From contig JALETS010000174.1 in the NCBI GenBank assembly GCA_022781395.1, positions 1 to 53,616 of the forward strand: a DNA stretch of 53,616 nt, given 5' to 3'. A model generated the notes under the pieces. The model was not told the origin of the DNA. It was given only the letters and a program-made list of their open reading frames with translations, and did no database searches. This document shows positions 19,373-29,361 of this stretch, one piece after another. A program made the translations under genes and the position numbers. Position 1 is the first letter of the stretch, and the number at the start of each line of letters is the position of its first letter. The DNA comes from Lachnospiraceae bacterium (GTDB lineage Bacteria > Bacillota > Clostridia > Lachnospirales > Lachnospiraceae).

Positions 19373-20197
19373 TTAGAAATCCGTTTTATGTTTAACGGTC
19401 TCCAAATCCTCATCCTTCTTCACAACCACACCGATAAACGGTAATTCCTGTTTCAGCTTGTCAGTCGGAATACCACCGATCTGCAAAGCATTGATCCAGT
19501 CAATCAGTTCAGAGGTACTTGGTTTCTTACGAACATCCTTCATAGAGCGAATCCAGTAAAAAACGTCCATCGCATCATGTAGAAGCTTGTCCTCCACATC
19601 CGGATAATGTGTCCTGACAATTTCCTCCATTAATGCCGGCTCCGGAAAGTCAATGTAATGAAAAATACATCTTCTAAGGAATGCATCCGGCAGTTCTTTC
19701 TCCGCATTGGAGGTAATGATTACAATTGGTCTGTGTTTAGCCTTGACGGTTCTCTTCGTTTCATGAATATAGAATTCCATCTGGTCTAATTCCCATAAAA
19801 GATCATTTGGAAATTCCAGGTCTGCTTTATCAATCTCATCAATCAGCAGGATTACCTGCTCCTCTGATTCAAAAGCTTCTCCCAATTTACCCAACTTAAT
19901 ATAGTGGGCAATATCATCTACCCCTTCTTCTCCAAATTGTCCGTCATATAATCTCTGTATGGTATCATACATATATAGACCATCCTGTGCCTTCGTCGTA
20001 GATTTAATATTCCAGATAATCAGCTTCTTGCCTAAAGACTGCGCTACAGCCTGCGCAAGCATTGTCTTGCCGGTACCCGGTTCTCCTTTAATAAGCAACG
20101 GTTTCTGTAATGCAATTGCTACATTTACGCTTGCCAGTAACTGTTCTGATGCCACATAATCTGCCGTACTGTTAAATTTTGCTGCCTGTCCGTCCAT
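19373..20197 (-). CDS. MoxR-family AAA+ ATPase
   Basis: Walker A KGEPGTGKTMLAQAVAQSLG, Walker B VILLIDEIDKAD, sensor TSNAEKELPDAFLRRC. Confidence 0.92.
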   Translation of the reverse strand: MDGQAAKFNSTADYVASEQLLASVNVAIALQKPLLIKGEPGTGKTMLAQAVAQSLGKKLIIWNIKSTTKAQDGLYMYDTIQRLYDGQFGEEGVDDIAHYIKLGKLGEAFESEEQVILLIDEIDKADLEFPNDLLWELDQMEFYIHETKRTVKAKHRPIVIITSNAEKELPDAFLRRCIFHYIDFPEPALMEEIVRTHYPDVEDKLLHDAMDVFYWIRSMKDVRKKPSTSELIDWINALQIGGIPTDKLKQELPFIGVVVKKDEDLETVKHKTDF

Positions 20198-20368
20198 ACA
20201 CTATTCCTTCCCAATTTTAACTTTTTAAATTATTTCATTTCTTGCCTATCATATAAATTTATGTTACGATATTTCAGGTATAAAAGCAAGATTTTATTAC
20301 AAATATATTATGCTTCTGCTATGTGGAAAGCAGAGCAGAATACTAATTGACGGAAAGGATTTCACAAT

Positions 20369-21223
20369 ATGTCACAAGTTATATCAAGCACTCACAAAAC
20401 CGGTCTCTCTTTTGAGGTATTCCCACCAAAAAAGGAAGATGAATTTGAGAATGTCTTTACTCTTTTACGGGGTTTTAAGGAACTGAATCCCGATTTTATC
20501 AGCTGCACCTACGGTGCCGGTGGCTCCAGAGCAGGCAAAACAATCGAGATTGCTTCATTCATTCAGAAGGAATTGCAGATTGATGCCATCGCACATATTA
20601 CCTGTGTAGGATTTAGAAAGGAAGATCTTGCAAGAAACTGTGCCGCTCTGAAGGAAGCGGGGGTAAACCATGTCTTAGCCCTTCGAGGCGACAGACCACA
20701 GTCCATGACCGACGAACAGTTCAACAGCCGCGAATTCTTCTATGCATCCGATCTGGTCCACTACCTGAAGGAACATACCGATCTGCAGATTTCCGGTGCA
20801 TGTTATCCTGAGAAGCATTTCGAATCTCCCAGTCTGGAAGAAGATTTACAGCATCTGAAAGAAAAAGTGGAGGCAGGCGTAACTTCACTTGTAACCCAGA
20901 TGTTTTTTGATAATACATACTTCTATCGTTTTCTGGATAAAATTCGCGGGATGGGTATACATGTTCCGGTTCATGCAGGGATCATGCCGATCACCACTGC
21001 TAAGCAGCTTGGAACAACCGTCTCCCTCTCCGGCTCTTCCGTTCCGAAGAAGCTGGCTGACATCATTGCTACCTACGGAGAAGATAAAGATGATATGCGC
21101 AAGGCGGGAATTGATTATGCCGTCAACCAGATACGCGATCTGAAGGAGCATGGAGTAGACGGCATCCATATTTATTCCATGAACAAATTAAAGACAACTA
21201 CTGAAATATGCAGTCAGATATAA
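20369..21223 (+). CDS. metF: 5,10-methylenetetrahydrofolate reductase
   Basis: LSFEVFPPKKEDEFENV, FISCTYGAGGS, HITCVG, VLALRGDRP, CYPEKHFESPS, TQMFFDNTYFYRFLD. Confidence 0.95.
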   Translation: MSQVISSTHKTGLSFEVFPPKKEDEFENVFTLLRGFKELNPDFISCTYGAGGSRAGKTIEIASFIQKELQIDAIAHITCVGFRKEDLARNCAALKEAGVNHVLALRGDRPQSMTDEQFNSREFFYASDLVHYLKEHTDLQISGACYPEKHFESPSLEEDLQHLKEKVEAGVTSLVTQMFFDNTYFYRFLDKIRGMGIHVPVHAGIMPITTAKQLGTTVSLSGSSVPKKLADIIATYGEDKDDMRKAGIDYAVNQIRDLKEHGVDGIHIYSMNKLKTTTEICSQI

Positions 21224-21254
21224 AAAAGGTTCGCTTCTAAGCGAACCTTTTTTC
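21222..21254. terminator. Bidirectional terminator between convergent metF and gpsA
   Basis: aaaaaaggttcgctt-ct-aagcgaacctttttt. Confidence 0.85.
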
Positions 21255-22282
21255 TATTCTTCATCCCAAGGCAGAAGTGGATTTTCAATCTTCTTATCAC
21301 GTAGCATCAGATTCTCCACTGCTTGTCTTGCAGACTGTCCTTCAAACAATACAGCATTTACCTGCTCTATGATTGGCAGCTGCACATCATATTTTCTGGC
21401 AAGTCCCATGGCAGCCTTAGCGGAATATACACCCTCTACCACCATCTTCACTTCATCCATTGCCTGCTCCATCGTATATCCCTTACCGATCAGAATCCCG
21501 GCACGTCTGTTTCGGGAATGCATGGAAGCACAGGTTACAATCAAATCACCGATACCTGTCAGGCCACAGAAGGTCTCGAATTTACCTCCCATTGCAATAC
21601 CTAACCTTCCGATTTCCGAAATACCTCTTGTGATCAAAGCAGCTTTGGTATTATCACCAAAACCCAATCCATCTGCAATGCCTGCGGCGAGTGCCACCAC
21701 ATTCTTAAGAGCGGCACCAAGTTCAATACCCAAAACATCCGGACTGATATAAACACGGAACACCTCATTCATGAATATATTCTGCAAATATTCTGCTGTA
21801 GCCTTCTTCTTGGCTCCCACAACAATTGTGGTAGGAATCCCACGTCCTACTTCCTCCGCATGGGAAGGTCCTGACAGCACTGCCACTTCTGCCTGAGGAA
21901 TTTCTTCCTCAATGATTTGTGAAAGAGTCATTAGAGTACTCTCTTCAACACCTTTTGCCACATTGACTATGATCTGACCTTCTTTCACATATGGTGCCAT
22001 ATTATGGGAAGTGCTTCTGGTATAAGGTGACGGTACTGCCAGTACAAGAATATCCTTTTCTCTGACAGAAGCTTCCAGATCCGTCGTAAATTCCATATCC
22101 TCCGGCAGCTTTACACCCGGCAGTTTGTCTTTATGTTCATGCTCCTTCCGAAGCATTTCTATCTCAGATTCGATTACAGACCATACGGTAATCTGATGAC
22201 CGTTGTTATGTAACAGCCATGCCAACGCTGTTCCCCAGCTTCCTGCTCCGATTACACTGATTTTAGCCATACCAATATCCAT
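21254..22282 (-). CDS. gpsA: NAD(P)H-dependent glycerol-3-phosphate dehydrogenase
   Basis: MAKISVIGAGSWGTALAWLLHNNGH; VLSGPSHAEEVGRGIPT; ELGAALKNVVALAAGIADGLGFGDNTKAALITRG. Confidence 0.96.
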   Translation of the reverse strand: MDIGMAKISVIGAGSWGTALAWLLHNNGHQITVWSVIESEIEMLRKEHEHKDKLPGVKLPEDMEFTTDLEASVREKDILVLAVPSPYTRSTSHNMAPYVKEGQIIVNVAKGVEESTLMTLSQIIEEEIPQAEVAVLSGPSHAEEVGRGIPTTIVVGAKKKATAEYLQNIFMNEVFRVYISPDVLGIELGAALKNVVALAAGIADGLGFGDNTKAALITRGISEIGRLGIAMGGKFETFCGLTGIGDLIVTCASMHSRNRRAGILIGKGYTMEQAMDEVKMVVEGVYSAKAAMGLARKYDVQLPIIEQVNAVLFEGQSARQAVENLMLRDKKIENPLLPWDEE

Positions 22283-22321
22283 CCCTTTCTGTCGTCAGCT
22301 TATGAATTAAAGCCACAATCC

Positions 22322-22990
22322 CTATTCTTTTTCCGTTTTCCCTTCTTCATCACTCTTATGAGTCAAATAAGTTTTTCTCTCCGTGCCGCTCAATAGTCGC
22401 TTAATATTCTCTCTATGCTTATAAAATGCCATAACGGTCAGAAAACCTGCAACTATGTACATTTCAATCAGCATATTCTGCGACATCCCGAACACACCGT
22501 TCTGTCCCAGAACGATCAGTTCAATCAGGAAGCCCGCATACACCAGCAGGGAGCCAAGAGACACATAATGAGTTGTAAAGAAAGCACCGAAAAACAGGAC
22601 AACACCTACCGGTATCAGGTAGGGATGAAAAGATAGAATCAAACCCGCCGTAGCTGCGATTCCTTTTCCTCCCTTAAATTTTAGATAAAAAGGAAAATTA
22701 TGTCCCAAAATAGCTCCGGCAGCCGCATACATCTTAAGCAGATATACCATATCCGGATGTGAATTACGGAACAACAGATTTGTAACTACCACTGCCAGAA
22801 TGCACTTCAGGATATCTCCTACAAGCACCAGCAACCCGGCCTTCGTGCCCAATACGCGCATGGTATTAGTAGTTCCGGCATTGCCACTTCCATAATTTCT
22901 AATATCAATTCCATGTAACCTTCCATAAATATAGGCAGTTTGAAACATTCCAAACACATAACCGATCACAAGACATATTATTCGTTCCAC
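22322..22990 (-). CDS. plsY: Glycerol-3-phosphate acyltransferase PlsY
   Basis: DIRNYGSGNAGTTNTMRVLGTKAG; LGHNFPFYLKFKGGKGIAATAG. Confidence 0.95.
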   Translation of the reverse strand: MERIICLVIGYVFGMFQTAYIYGRLHGIDIRNYGSGNAGTTNTMRVLGTKAGLLVLVGDILKCILAVVVTNLLFRNSHPDMVYLLKMYAAAGAILGHNFPFYLKFKGGKGIAATAGLILSFHPYLIPVGVVLFFGAFFTTHYVSLGSLLVYAGFLIELIVLGQNGVFGMSQNMLIEMYIVAGFLTVMAFYKHRENIKRLLSGTERKTYLTHKSDEEGKTEKE

Positions 22991-22991
22991 G

Positions 22992-24329
22992 TTATTTATT
23001 TTCCTTTCTCTCTCTTATAATAAATTTTAGTGGTGTTCCCACAAATCCAAACGTATCCCTGATCTGATTCTCCAGATATCTGGTATAAGAGAAATGCATC
23101 AATTCCTTATCATTCACAAAAATAACAAAGGTCGGTGGCTTAACCGCAACCTGTGTAATATAGTAAAGCCGCAGTCTCTTACCCTTATCCGAGGGAGGCT
23201 GCTGCATCGCTACTGCTTCTGTCATGATCTCATTCAGCACACCGGTTGCCACGCGCATGGAATGATTCTCATACACGGCATCGATCATGTCATACAGTTT
23301 GGGAAGCCGCTGGCCTGTCAGGGCTGAGGTAAACATGATCTCAGCATAACTCATGAAAGACAAAACCTGCCTTACCTTCTGCGTAAACTCCTTGACAGTC
23401 TTATCATTCTTCTCAATGGCATCCCATTTGTTAACCGCAATAATGATCGCCTTACCTCTGTCATGAGCGATTCCCGCTATCTTAGCATCCTGTTCCGTTA
23501 CACCCTCCGTGGCATCAATAACAAGCACCACAATATCCGCCCGTTCCACGGCAGCAACCGTACGGATGATCATATACCGTTCCAATTCTTCCTTGATCTT
23601 ATTCTTTCTGCGGAGTCCGGCAGTATCAATGAAGACATAATCCTTGCCATTGTGCCGGATCTCCGTATCAATGGCATCTCTGGTCGTACCGGCAATATCC
23701 GATACTATCACGCGGTTCTCACCAATCAGTTTATTAATAATAGAGGATTTACCTACATTCGGTTTTCCTACAATCGCGACTTTGATCCTGTCATCCTCTT
23801 CCTCCGCTGCCGCCTCCTTATCAAAATAAGAAGACACCTCATCAAGCAGTTCTCCGAAACCCAAACGATTCACGGATGAAATAGGAAATGGCTCGCCGAT
23901 ACCCAGATTATAGAACTCATACACATCCGCCTGATACTTACTAAAACTGTCTACTTTATTGACAGCAAGAACAACCGGCTTATTAGAACGACGCAGCATG
24001 TCCGCCACCTTGGAATCCGCATCCACCAGTCCCTGCTTCACATCCACAAGGAAAATGATCACATCTGCCGTATCAATGGCGATTTGTGCCTGTTCCCTCA
24101 TCTGGGAGAGGATGATATCCTTGCTCTCCGGTTCAATACCACCCGTATCAATCAGGGTAAAATTCATATCAAGCCAGGTAACATCCGCATAAATCCGATC
24201 CCTTGTGATGCCCGGAGTGTCTTTTACAATAGATATATTTTCACCCGCCAATGCATTAAACAGCGTTGATTTACCCACATTAGGCCGCCCTACCACCGCT
24301 ACGATTGGCTTGGTTTTTCTCTTGCTCAT
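22992..24329 (-). CDS. der: Ribosome biogenesis GTPase Der (EngA), start 24329
   Basis: Two G domains: [17 protein letters not shown]...DTPGITRD and [38 protein letters not shown]-terminal KH-like domain. Confidence 0.97.
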   Translation of the reverse strand: MSKRKTKPIVAVVGRPNVGKSTLFNALAGENISIVKDTPGITRDRIYADVTWLDMNFTLIDTGGIEPESKDIILSQMREQAQIAIDTADVIIFLVDVKQGLVDADSKVADMLRRSNKPVVLAVNKVDSFSKYQADVYEFYNLGIGEPFPISSVNRLGFGELLDEVSSYFDKEAAAEEEDDRIKVAIVGKPNVGKSSIINKLIGENRVIVSDIAGTTRDAIDTEIRHNGKDYVFIDTAGLRRKNKIKEELERYMIIRTVAAVERADIVVLVIDATEGVTEQDAKIAGIAHDRGKAIIIAVNKWDAIEKNDKTVKEFTQKVRQVLSFMSYAEIMFTSALTGQRLPKLYDMIDAVYENHSMRVATGVLNEIMTEAVAMQQPPSDKGKRLRLYYITQVAVKPPTFVIFVNDKELMHFSYTRYLENQIRDTFGFVGTPLKFIIRERKENK

Positions 24330-24488
24330 CTCTGTGTCCACGCCTTTCTCACAGCCTGCAAGCTTTGATTTACAGGCACTGTTACTTATCATATTAGTTA
24401 TGTCCGCTTGATTTTACAATATCCATTCAAACTTGTAAAGTCTTTTACATAACACTCAGCGTTACGGTTCTATTTTACTAGAAATTTC

Positions 24489-24517
24489 TTGACGTGTCAC
24501 TAGCATAATGATATAAA
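24489..24517 (+). promoter_or_regulatory. SigA-type promoter of prs-like gene
   Basis: TTGACG, 17 bp spacer, TATAAA, about 70 bp upstream of ATG. Confidence 0.7.
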
Positions 24518-24585
24518 ATATATGACGCAGACGCTCAGTCTGTTGATCAAACAAATCAGGTCGTCAATCATAAGGAGAAGTCACT

Positions 24586-25779
24586 ATGCCTAATACAGAA
24601 CAGTTGGAACATGCTATGCCGGTAGCTCCTATCAAGCTGCTGACTACCCGCTCTGCACTTCCTTTGGCAGACAAAGTCAACAGTTATCTTGTAGATTTCC
24701 GTAAAACACTTAACAACAATGTAAAATCAGATCCCGCTTTTCATGGATATATGGAAGATAATTATTTAATGGAAGTGGACTGCCCCAGATTCGGAAGTGG
24801 TGAAGCCAAAGCGGTTCTTCATGATTCAGTAAGAGGTAAAGACATTTTCATTCTGGTAGATGTCTGTAACCACAGCATCACCTACACGTTAAACGGCTAC
24901 ACCAACCATATGTCTCCCGATGACCATTATCAGGATTTAAAAAGAATTATATCTGCAATCAACGGAAAGGCACACAGAATCAATGTTATCATGCCTTTCC
25001 TGTATGAAGGCAGACAACATAAAAGAAACGGAAGGGAATCTTTAGACTGTGCCTATGCGATCAAAGAATTAATGGATATGGGAGTATCCAACTTCATTAC
25101 CTTTGATGCTCACGACCCCAGAGTCCAGAATTCTGTTCCGATCAAAGGATTTGATAATTTCACACCTCCTTATCAGTTCATCCGCTCTCTCCTTCGCAAT
25201 GAAAAGGATCTTATCATTGATAAAGACCACACCATCGTTATCAGTCCGGATGAAGGTGCGTTGGATCGGGCCGTTTATTTTGCCAATGTATTAGGTGTGG
25301 ATACCGGTATGTTTTATAAACGTCGTGATTACTCTACCATTGTAAACGGCAAGAATCCTATCGTAGCACACGAATTCTTAGGGGATAACATAGACGGTAA
25401 AGATGTAATCGTTATTGATGATATGATATCCTCCGGTGGGAGCATGATTGATACAGCCATGCAGCTTAAGAAAATGAATGCCAAACGGGTTTTCATCTGT
25501 TGCACTTTCGGACTTTTTACAGATGGTCTCAGTGCCTTTGACGAAGCTTTCGAAAAATGCTATTTTGATAAAATCGTAACCACTAATCTTTGTTATCAGC
25601 CACCCATGCTTCGCGAGAAACCTTATTATGTGGAAGCCGATATGAGTAAATTTATCGCATCTATCATTGACTTTATGAATCATGATGCGTCTATGGCCAA
25701 CATTTATACCCCTACCGATAAGATCCACCGGATACTTGCCAAATATAATAATCGCGAAATGAGCAGTCTGGATATTTAG
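24586..25779 (+). CDS. Divergent ribose-phosphate pyrophosphokinase (PRPP synthetase-like, 397 aa)
   Basis: MPFLYEGRQHKRNGRESLD; FDAHDPRVQNSVPI; FYKRRDYS; PRPP-binding loop VIVIDDMISSGGSMIDTA. Confidence 0.88.
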   Translation: MPNTEQLEHAMPVAPIKLLTTRSALPLADKVNSYLVDFRKTLNNNVKSDPAFHGYMEDNYLMEVDCPRFGSGEAKAVLHDSVRGKDIFILVDVCNHSITYTLNGYTNHMSPDDHYQDLKRIISAINGKAHRINVIMPFLYEGRQHKRNGRESLDCAYAIKELMDMGVSNFITFDAHDPRVQNSVPIKGFDNFTPPYQFIRSLLRNEKDLIIDKDHTIVISPDEGALDRAVYFANVLGVDTGMFYKRRDYSTIVNGKNPIVAHEFLGDNIDGKDVIVIDDMISSGGSMIDTAMQLKKMNAKRVFICCTFGLFTDGLSAFDEAFEKCYFDKIVTTNLCYQPPMLREKPYYVEADMSKFIASIIDFMNHDASMANIYTPTDKIHRILAKYNNREMSSLDI

Positions 25780-25811
25780 CTCATATTTCAATATTTTCCA
25801 GCATCTATGAC

Positions 25812-25848
25812 GAAAGCCCCGGTTATGCGAACCGGGGCTTTCTTATTT
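25812..25848. terminator. Bidirectional terminator between convergent prs-like gene and histidine kinase
   Basis: gaaagccccggtt-atgcg-aaccggggctttc. Confidence 0.85.
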
Positions 25849-25865
25849 CTTTGTATAACTTCTAT

Positions 25866-28529
25866 TTATTCTGCTGCAAGTGGAAATGTCAAATATACCT
25901 TAAACAAATCTCCGTCCAGTCTGATTTCGAATGTTCCTTTCTGAGCCTGTGTCAGATTCTTGGCTATAGAAAGACCCAATCCGCTTCCCTCTGTTGTTCT
26001 GGATACATCTCCCCTGATAAACCGTTCTGTCAGTTCATCCGGATTACAGTTTAATGCGGATGCCGAAATATTTTTAACAGATATCTCAACATACCGTTCA
26101 TTCTCTTCCGGACTATCAATGGTCACATATACTCTTGTGCCTGTCATAGCATATTTATAGATATTGTTAAACAGATTTTCCATGACACGCCAGATTCTGC
26201 GGCTGTCCGCTTCAATCACGGCATTCTGCACATTGACATTCATAACCGTAGTCAGGTTCTTCTCTTCAAACTTCTCAGAGAATTCCCCGATTGTCTGATT
26301 CATCAGTTCTGTCAGGTTAATGCGTTCAAAATTCAGACTGATGTTGCCGGAAGAAATCTTACTTGCTTCTACCAGATCGTCTGTAAGCTGTTTCAGACGT
26401 TGAGACTTCTCATCCAGGACTTTGATATAGTTCTGAACTTTTTCATTTTCAACACGCTCCCTCTTAATAAGATCCACATAATTGATAATAGAGGTAAGCG
26501 GTGTTTTAATGTCATGAGAAACATTTGTAATCAGATCAGCCTTCATACGTTCATCCTTCATACTGATCTCCACTGCATCTTTAATACCCTTACCGATACT
26601 GTTAACAGAATTTGCAAGAGCAAGGTTATCGCCATGCAGTTCTGTCGTTTCTACCTGATGCTCCAATTCTCCGGCAGCAATCGTCTCAATTCCCTCTACG
26701 ATTCCCTGCCTTTCTTTAGCATCTCTATAAATCAGGATACCAATTGTTACATCTGTCAGAAGCATAATAATAACGGGAAGCCACGAAACATGCTCTGCAT
26801 CCATTGCCCATATGATCATCAGGATATTGAACAACAGGAAAATACCATACGGAATCCATGTGCGAATAACAATCGTTCCGTTATCATACACCTTCCAGGC
26901 AAATTTCTTCATTTTCCTGCACAATCTGCCAAGGTAGCTGTTATTCCAAAGTGTCCTAGCCTTAATCCTTCTAACCAGACTATAGAAGAAGAACATGGCT
27001 GCCGTATCTGCCGCAAACACTCCTGCAACCAGCAACATCTTGAACCATTTCTCATATACCACTTCCCCATATGACATAGTCGTAAGATGAATATCTGCCA
27101 ACTCCAGCACGACAATCAAAATCCACACGGCAAGAACCGCTACACCAAATGCAATGGCCACTGCCGCTTCCGTAGGAATCCTGTCAAAAGAATTCAGTCG
27201 GATATATTCTTTACCCTCATCATCCACGTCTCTGCCCGTTTGTATTGTCTGATAGAGGAACAGCCCCAGATATAAAACACCCGTCACAATTGCGACAATC
27301 ACCCACTGCCAGAAATAAGGAAGATAATTGCGGAATCCTGCAGCACCTTGTGTAAAGGCATCACTGACGGGATAAGTGGTATCCACGCCAATCCATACCT
27401 TAACCGTCTCCGGATATGCATAATCATATTCCTGCAATATTTTACGGATCGTTTCCTCTTCAATAGAAGTGTTGGTTCTGTATACCATTTCCGAAGGACT
27501 GTAATAGATATACTTATCCGATGCATATGCCGTATCCGTTATTCCTTCCTTGGTCTGCATCGCATCCAGGATATTTTCTTTTTCCTTCTCGTCCATGTTG
27601 GTATAGAACTGTGTATTGTCCCCTACCGTTTTGGCGATCAAAAATCTCACATTGGAATTATCTTCACTGTAATAATCCTCATATTCCAGATACTCATTAT
27701 AGTTATACGAAAGACTGTGAGCAGCATTTTGCACGTTCTCGCACAGATTGTAATACAGATCCCAATCAGATACATATTCCTCCAGATTCTTGCCTTCCAC
27801 CGTTTTATAACGGTTCACTAAGACATCATAAACATCGGAAGAATCTATCTGATCATCTTCCACAAATCCATCATACTCTCCCAGTCCTTCAGGATCATCA
27901 TAATTCTCCACCCACAACTGATTAGCCGATACATCATTCACAAAGGTATAACTTCCGATATCCGACTTCAAGTAATTAGCATCGGAAGTATTATAATATT
28001 TACTCTGAGGATCAATGACCGTCACTCTTGTTCTGTCAGAAAGGAACTGACTTACCTGCTGGTCAGTCATTTCCATGGTTGTATATTCAAACCCATAATT
28101 AGCCCATTTCAGAAGATCCTCCAGATGATACTCTGCAGTCACATATTGCTCCGGCAGCCCTATATCACGATAATTATAAGCAGTTACATCTACAATCTTG
28201 CTGCCATCAAAGGCTCCGTTGGTCTCCAGCTGGCTGCTTACCACCCCGTACCGAATGATATCTGCCACCGCATACCCAAAGATGGTGCCAAACAAATCCG
28301 ATTCCTCATACTCCTTATTCTGTTCCGAGGAATCCAGCATATAACTACCATGGTTTCTGAAACTCTGAATACGCACTGTAGAGCCAATAACAACCACAAA
28401 TACGGAAAGCACCATTACAGCCAGCGATGCATGCTGCAAAATACGCAAAACCGTGTGGAATCCCTTTTTGCTCTTTTTATACTTTTTATCTTTTCCTTCT
28501 TTTCCCATCTTTTCTCCATCCTGAAGCAA
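25866..28529 (-). CDS. Sensor histidine kinase with large extracytoplasmic sensor region and several TMs (VanS-like catalytic core)
   Basis: LITNVSHDIKTPLTSIINYVDLI; RVMENLFNNIYKYAM; VKNISA; RTTEGSGLGLSIAKNL. Confidence 0.92.
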   Translation of the reverse strand: MLQDGEKMGKEGKDKKYKKSKKGFHTVLRILQHASLAVMVLSVFVVVIGSTVRIQSFRNHGSYMLDSSEQNKEYEESDLFGTIFGYAVADIIRYGVVSSQLETNGAFDGSKIVDVTAYNYRDIGLPEQYVTAEYHLEDLLKWANYGFEYTTMEMTDQQVSQFLSDRTRVTVIDPQSKYYNTSDANYLKSDIGSYTFVNDVSANQLWVENYDDPEGLGEYDGFVEDDQIDSSDVYDVLVNRYKTVEGKNLEEYVSDWDLYYNLCENVQNAAHSLSYNYNEYLEYEDYYSEDNSNVRFLIAKTVGDNTQFYTNMDEKEKENILDAMQTKEGITDTAYASDKYIYYSPSEMVYRTNTSIEEETIRKILQEYDYAYPETVKVWIGVDTTYPVSDAFTQGAAGFRNYLPYFWQWVIVAIVTGVLYLGLFLYQTIQTGRDVDDEGKEYIRLNSFDRIPTEAAVAIAFGVAVLAVWILIVVLELADIHLTTMSYGEVVYEKWFKMLLVAGVFAADTAAMFFFYSLVRRIKARTLWNNSYLGRLCRKMKKFAWKVYDNGTIVIRTWIPYGIFLLFNILMIIWAMDAEHVSWLPVIIMLLTDVTIGILIYRDAKERQGIVEGIETIAAGELEHQVETTELHGDNLALANSVNSIGKGIKDAVEISMKDERMKADLITNVSHDIKTPLTSIINYVDLIKRERVENEKVQNYIKVLDEKSQRLKQLTDDLVEASKISSGNISLNFERINLTELMNQTIGEFSEKFEEKNLTTVMNVNVQNAVIEADSRRIWRVMENLFNNIYKYAMTGTRVYVTIDSPEENERYVEISVKNISASALNCNPDELTERFIRGDVSRTTEGSGLGLSIAKNLTQAQKGTFEIRLDGDLFKVYLTFPLAAE

Positions 28530-28552
28530 TTATACTTCATATAGCTGTCTGT

Positions 28553-29245
28553 TTATTGCTTTTCAATCTTATAACCTACTCCCCACACTACCTTAAGATA
28601 TCTGGGTTCCTTCGGGTTAATCTCAATCTTCTCACGGATATGCCTGATATGTACTGCCACCGTATTATCGGCACCGATAGCCTCCTCATTCCAAATGCTT
28701 TCATAGATCTGATCGATTGAGAATACCCTGCCGCAATTTCTCACAAGCAAAAGTAATATATTGTATTCGATCGGGGTCAGCTTCACACTTTCTCCATCTA
28801 CCGTTACTTCCTTCGTATCATCATTGATACACAAACCGCCCACCTGAAAAAGTGCATTATTCTCAGTATTCAGATTACCCAGCGTAGTATATCTGCGCAG
28901 ATTGGATTTCACTCTCGCCACCAGTTCCAACGGATTAAAAGGCTTTGTAATATAATCATCCGCACCGATATTCAACCCAAGGATCTTATCACTGTCCTCC
29001 GACTTGGCTGACAGGAAAATAATCGGAATGCTGGAATACTCCCTGATTTTCAGTGTTGCATGGATTCCATCCAGCTTCGGCATCATAATATCTATCAAAA
29101 GCAGATGGATCTGCTGTTCCTTAAGAATCCTGATCGCCTGTTCTCCGTCATATGCTTTGTAGATGGTATATCCCTCCTGTAGCAGATAAATCTCAATCGC
29201 ATCAACAATTTCCCTGTCATCATCACATACCAGTATATTCGCCAT
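28553..29245 (-). CDS. OmpR/VanR-family response regulator
   Basis: NILVCDDDREIVDAIEIYL...LLLIDIMMPKLDG...IIFLSAKSED...YITKPFNPLELVARV; winged-helix C-terminus. Confidence 0.95.
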   Translation of the reverse strand: MANILVCDDDREIVDAIEIYLLQEGYTIYKAYDGEQAIRILKEQQIHLLLIDIMMPKLDGIHATLKIREYSSIPIIFLSAKSEDSDKILGLNIGADDYITKPFNPLELVARVKSNLRRYTTLGNLNTENNALFQVGGLCINDDTKEVTVDGESVKLTPIEYNILLLLVRNCGRVFSIDQIYESIWNEEAIGADNTVAVHIRHIREKIEINPKEPRYLKVVWGVGYKIEKQ

Positions 29246-29361
29246 TGTTTCACCTCTTTCGTAACTTGGATACTACCATTAAAACAAAGAAACCTAAAGG
29301 AAAAGATGGGAAAATATTTAATGTTTTCTTAAGTTTCCTCCGGTGTATTCCAAGCCCTTTC

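Noticed and set aside
19373-20197. Phage-defence system built on the MoxR ATPase
   Set aside because: No nuclease, methyltransferase or other defence effector nearby; the partners are signalling proteins. Kept only as a signalling operon.
26400-27074. 224-aa plus-strand ORF
   Set aside because: Antisense shadow of the intact VanS-like kinase; no recognisable motif. Same for 27348-27821 and 27521-27925.
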